Shown here piece after piece: positions 62,222 through 64,000 of a stretch of 64,000 bases of DNA. Every line of letters starts with the position of its first letter. Within the stretch, counting starts at the first letter, position 1. Both the position numbers and the translations under genes were made by a program. The DNA is from DATMNI01 sp035570275. GTDB lineage: Bacteria; Acidobacteriota; Terriglobia; Bryobacterales; Bryobacteraceae. The DNA lies in NCBI GenBank assembly GCA_035570275.1, contig DATMNI010000078.1, positions 5,807 to 69,806 of the forward strand, written 5' to 3'. Below the pieces are notes generated by a model. It made no database searches. It saw only the letters and a program-made list of their open reading frames with translations, and had not been told where the DNA came from.

Positions 62222-63370
62222 CTAAGATGCGTCCTGCACGCGGCCCTTCCACAGGCCGCCGGCGCCGCGCCAGTAAGCCAGCGCCGAATGCACCGTGGCG
62301 GCCAGGTAGAATCCGGCGACCAGCGGCAGCAGCGGGGCCCAGAACGCCGGGCGGCGGTAATAGCGGAGTGCCGGATAATAGGCGACAGACATGGACAGCC
62401 AGGCGATGGCGCCCAGGCCCGGCGCAGCGCCGCGGGGCACAAGCAAGGTCAGCAGCGGCGGGGCGAGGTACGTGATCGCGAGGCCTGCCACGGTTCCGAT
62501 CAGCAGCCACACGGAGTGGCGCAATTGCGTGAAGGCGGTTCGTGAGATCATGCGGCCGATCTCGCCGAAGCCGGCGTAGGGCCGGACGCTCCGGGTCCCG
62601 GTGCTGAGCCCCAGCCAGACGCGGCCACCGGAATCCTGAACGGCGGCGGCGAGGGCACAATCGTCGATCAGTTCGCCTGAAATACGGGCGATGCCTCCCA
62701 GGCGTTCCAACGCGGCGCGCCGGATCAGAATGCAGCCTCCGGCCGCGCCGGCGGTGCCATGACGTCCGCCCCGGGGCTTGGTGAGTTTGACCCAGGCCGG
62801 AGGGTACAGCATGAAGAAGAAAAACACGAAGGCGGGGATCAGCGCCTGCTCGGCGAGCGTGCGGCATTCCAGCATCGCCATATACGAAACCATGTCGTAT
62901 GGGCCCGAGACGGCGCGCGCCACCAGTGCGGACAGGTTGTCCGGCGGGTGCACGATGTCGGCATCGGTCAGCAGCAGGTATTCGGCCGGGTAACTTAGCG
63001 CGGCGTCGATGCCTGCGGAGACGGCCCAGAGTTTGCCGGTCCAGCCTTTGGGCAATGGGGAGGTGCGCACTACCGTCAGCCGCTCAGGCGGGGCGGCGGC
63101 TTGCGCAATGGCGCCGGTGCCGTCGTCGCTGTCATCGTCGGCGAGCACGATGCGGAAGGCGCCCGGGTAGCGTTGCGCGGCCAGGGAAGCCAGGGCTTCG
63201 GCGACTACCGCCGCCTCGTTGCGCGCCGGGATGACGGCCACTACGGGCGGTGCGGGATTGGGTAGCGTGCCTTCGGGTTGCGCCTCGCGCATCCGCCAGA
63301 AGCCGCCGCGCGCGAAGAGCAGGTAGAGCCAGATCGCCACCGATATGCCACCCACCGCCGCCAGCCACAT
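62222..63370 (-). CDS. hpnB: family 2 glycosyltransferase, HpnB-like
   Basis: A 382-residue membrane glycosyltransferase. TM1 is at the N-terminus, then a GT2 catalytic domain: VVAVIPARNEAAVVAEAL, LADDDSDDGT, LLLTDADIVHPP (the DxD) and GELIDDCALAA. Hydrophobic helices at FFFFMLYP and at the C-terminus follow. GWTGKLWAVSAGI and the C-terminal GGLWKGRVQ fit the hopene-associated HpnB clade, thought to act in hopanoid head-group synthesis. No other hopanoid gene lies in the window, so the symbol is by similarity only. Confidence 0.8.
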   Translation of the reverse strand: MWLAAVGGISVAIWLYLLFARGGFWRMREAQPEGTLPNPAPPVVAVIPARNEAAVVAEALASLAAQRYPGAFRIVLADDDSDDGTGAIAQAAAPPERLTVVRTSPLPKGWTGKLWAVSAGIDAALSYPAEYLLLTDADIVHPPDNLSALVARAVSGPYDMVSYMAMLECRTLAEQALIPAFVFFFFMLYPPAWVKLTKPRGGRHGTAGAAGGCILIRRAALERLGGIARISGELIDDCALAAAVQDSGGRVWLGLSTGTRSVRPYAGFGEIGRMISRTAFTQLRHSVWLLIGTVAGLAITYLAPPLLTLLVPRGAAPGLGAIAWLSMSVAYYPALRYYRRPAFWAPLLPLVAGFYLAATVHSALAYWRGAGGLWKGRVQDAS

Positions 63371-63420
63371 CCACAGGCATTATCGCTTTTTGTGACGCCC
63401 TGCACCGGGCGTGAACCCTT

Positions 63421-63463
63421 TGTGGGGCGGGTTGCTAACCCGCGGCGGATTGTTAATCCGCCG
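63421..63463. repeat. solo left module of the palindromic repeat
   Basis: Copy 8: TGTGGGGCGGGTTGCTAACC and CGCGGCGGATTGTTAATCCG with no matching right module downstream. It lies between the glycosyltransferase start and the IS110-type element. Confidence 0.8.
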
Positions 63464-63466
63464 GCT

Positions 63467-63789
63467 TGAGTTTGTACATTTCTGGGAGAAGGTGGGACAT
63501 CGTCTTGTGTGGTCTGTTGGGATGGGCGTTCGGCCCGCGAAAGCTCATGAAAAACCCGGCGGCCATAGGGATTCCCGGGGGTCCGGGGGCGGTTTTTTCG
63601 ACCCTGTCATGCCTCGCCAGACACTCGCCGGTGCAGTTGTGAACGCTCGGGCCGGCTGACAGACGACACAAACCGATCGTCTGTTTCAATGTATAAGGGC
63701 TCAGATGAAAAAAGGTTCTCCTGAGGGCTACAATGTCGCCGAGACCGGCTTTTGCGAGCCGGCTCAGAAACCTCAAACAGGAGAACCCA
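63467..63789 (+). mobile_element. IS110-type non-coding left end with structured segments
   Basis: The ~320 non-coding bases before the transposase contain several hairpins: ACAGACGA-10-TCGTCTGT at 63659-63684, GGTTCTCCTG/CAGGAGAACC enclosing 63714-63787, and an inner CCGGC/GCCGG stem with TTTT in its loop. IS110-group elements encode their bridge RNA in just this position. The right arm of the long stem contains the transposase ribosome site (AGGAG), so folding would also block translation. The outer boundary of the element cannot be fixed; a T6 run after a GC stem at 63594-63600 could be host sequence. Confidence 0.5.
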
Positions 63790-64000
63790 ATGAACGTAAT
63801 CCACTATATCGGATAAATATCGGATTCGACGTCCACAAGAAAAGTATCAGCTACTGGGTGAAGGCCGCCGACGGGCGCATTCTGGAGGAAGGCAAAATCC
63901 GCGCGACCCACGAAGCGCTACGCCAGTGGGCCGCCAAACGCACCGAGCCGTGGCACGGGGCGATGGAAGCCACGCTGTTCAGCGGCTGGATCTACGATAC
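63790..64000 (+). pseudogene. IS110-family transposase, 5' part, interrupted near the start and cut by the window edge
   Basis: AGGAG at 63779-63783 precedes ATG 63790, which reads MNVIHYIG and then TAA. Eleven bases later the DEDD-transposase N-terminus continues: IGFDVHKKSISYWVKAADGR, then ILEEGKIRATHEALRQWA and MEATLFSGWIYD to the edge. Removing 11 bases (TAAATATCGGA, nearly a copy of the preceding ATATCGGA) restores MNVIHYIGFDVHKK, the normal family start. The downstream frame is also open back to ATG 63705, so a longer protein beginning MKKGSPEGY is possible. Confidence 0.75.

Noticed and set aside
13850..63463. Palindromic repeats considered as CRISPR
   Set aside because: Copies are kilobases apart, have nested inverted modules and no regular unique spacers, and there are no cas genes.

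Overview
The window reads as a GC-rich chromosomal segment of an Acidobacteriota bacterium of the Solibacter/Bryobacter type. The support is indirect: a carboxypeptidase-regulatory-domain TonB-dependent receptor next to secreted hydrolase-like proteins, Tat-exported DUF4038 and PIG-L type proteins, HAF and TPR-kinase fragments, a HpnB-like glycosyltransferase, and many copies of a palindromic TGTGGGGCAGGTTG / GGCGGATTGGCAATCCGCC intergenic repeat. No rRNA, tRNA or CRISPR array was seen.

Layout. (1) 1-5.7 kb: an oxidoreductase/regulator island (PaaI-type thioesterase, AraC and LysR regulators, four SDR genes). It ends abruptly where the last SDR, already frameshifted, is joined to the 3' end of an unrelated FG-GAP/VCBS gene at about 5715. 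(2) 6.1-13.7 kb: a SusC-like TonB-dependent receptor between two paralogous exported PHP-hydrolase-like proteins. (3) 14-26 kb: an exported DUF4038 glycosidase-like protein, then an overlapping operon of an RraA-like protein, a membrane fusion lipoprotein, two tandem RND pumps and an outer membrane factor. (4) 26-34 kb: bacteriohemerythrin, larC-metG-tatD-polyprenyl synthase, a Phd/PIN toxin-antitoxin pair, gene debris and an IclR regulator. (5) 34.5-43 kb: a PIG-L deacetylase, then a histidine operon (hisI-G-D-C-HAD-B-H-F-A). The operon is preceded by an unannotated His-codon-rich leader peptide and a rho-independent terminator, that is, a transcription attenuator. (6) 43-49.7 kb: a flavin amine-oxidase-like protein with an ECF41 sigma factor, a two-gene AAA ATPase/TOPRIM (DUF4276) module that looks like an anti-phage system, a polytopic membrane protein and a frameshifted DUF3626 gene. 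(7) 49.9-57.1 kb, minus strand: ABC exporter, YdcF-like protein, PH-like membrane protein, PgsA-like synthase, and a galactose unit (sodium symporter, small membrane protein, galK). (8) 57.2-58.5 kb: two toxin-antitoxin loci whose toxins are broken while the antitoxins are intact, with a degenerate symporter fragment between them. (9) 58.6-64 kb: two-component signalling genes, an HpnB-like glycosyltransferase and the left end of an IS110-family element.

How it works together. The clearest pathway is histidine synthesis. hisE is missing from the cluster, and a HAD phosphatase next to hisB probably supplies the histidinol-phosphatase step. Eight loci of the palindromic repeat sit in or beside operons (RND, his, gal), often touching start codons. 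Short tandem duplications of about 10-25 bp at gene ends and inside genes are a recurring feature. Protein family calls come from reading motifs by eye; no database search was possible.
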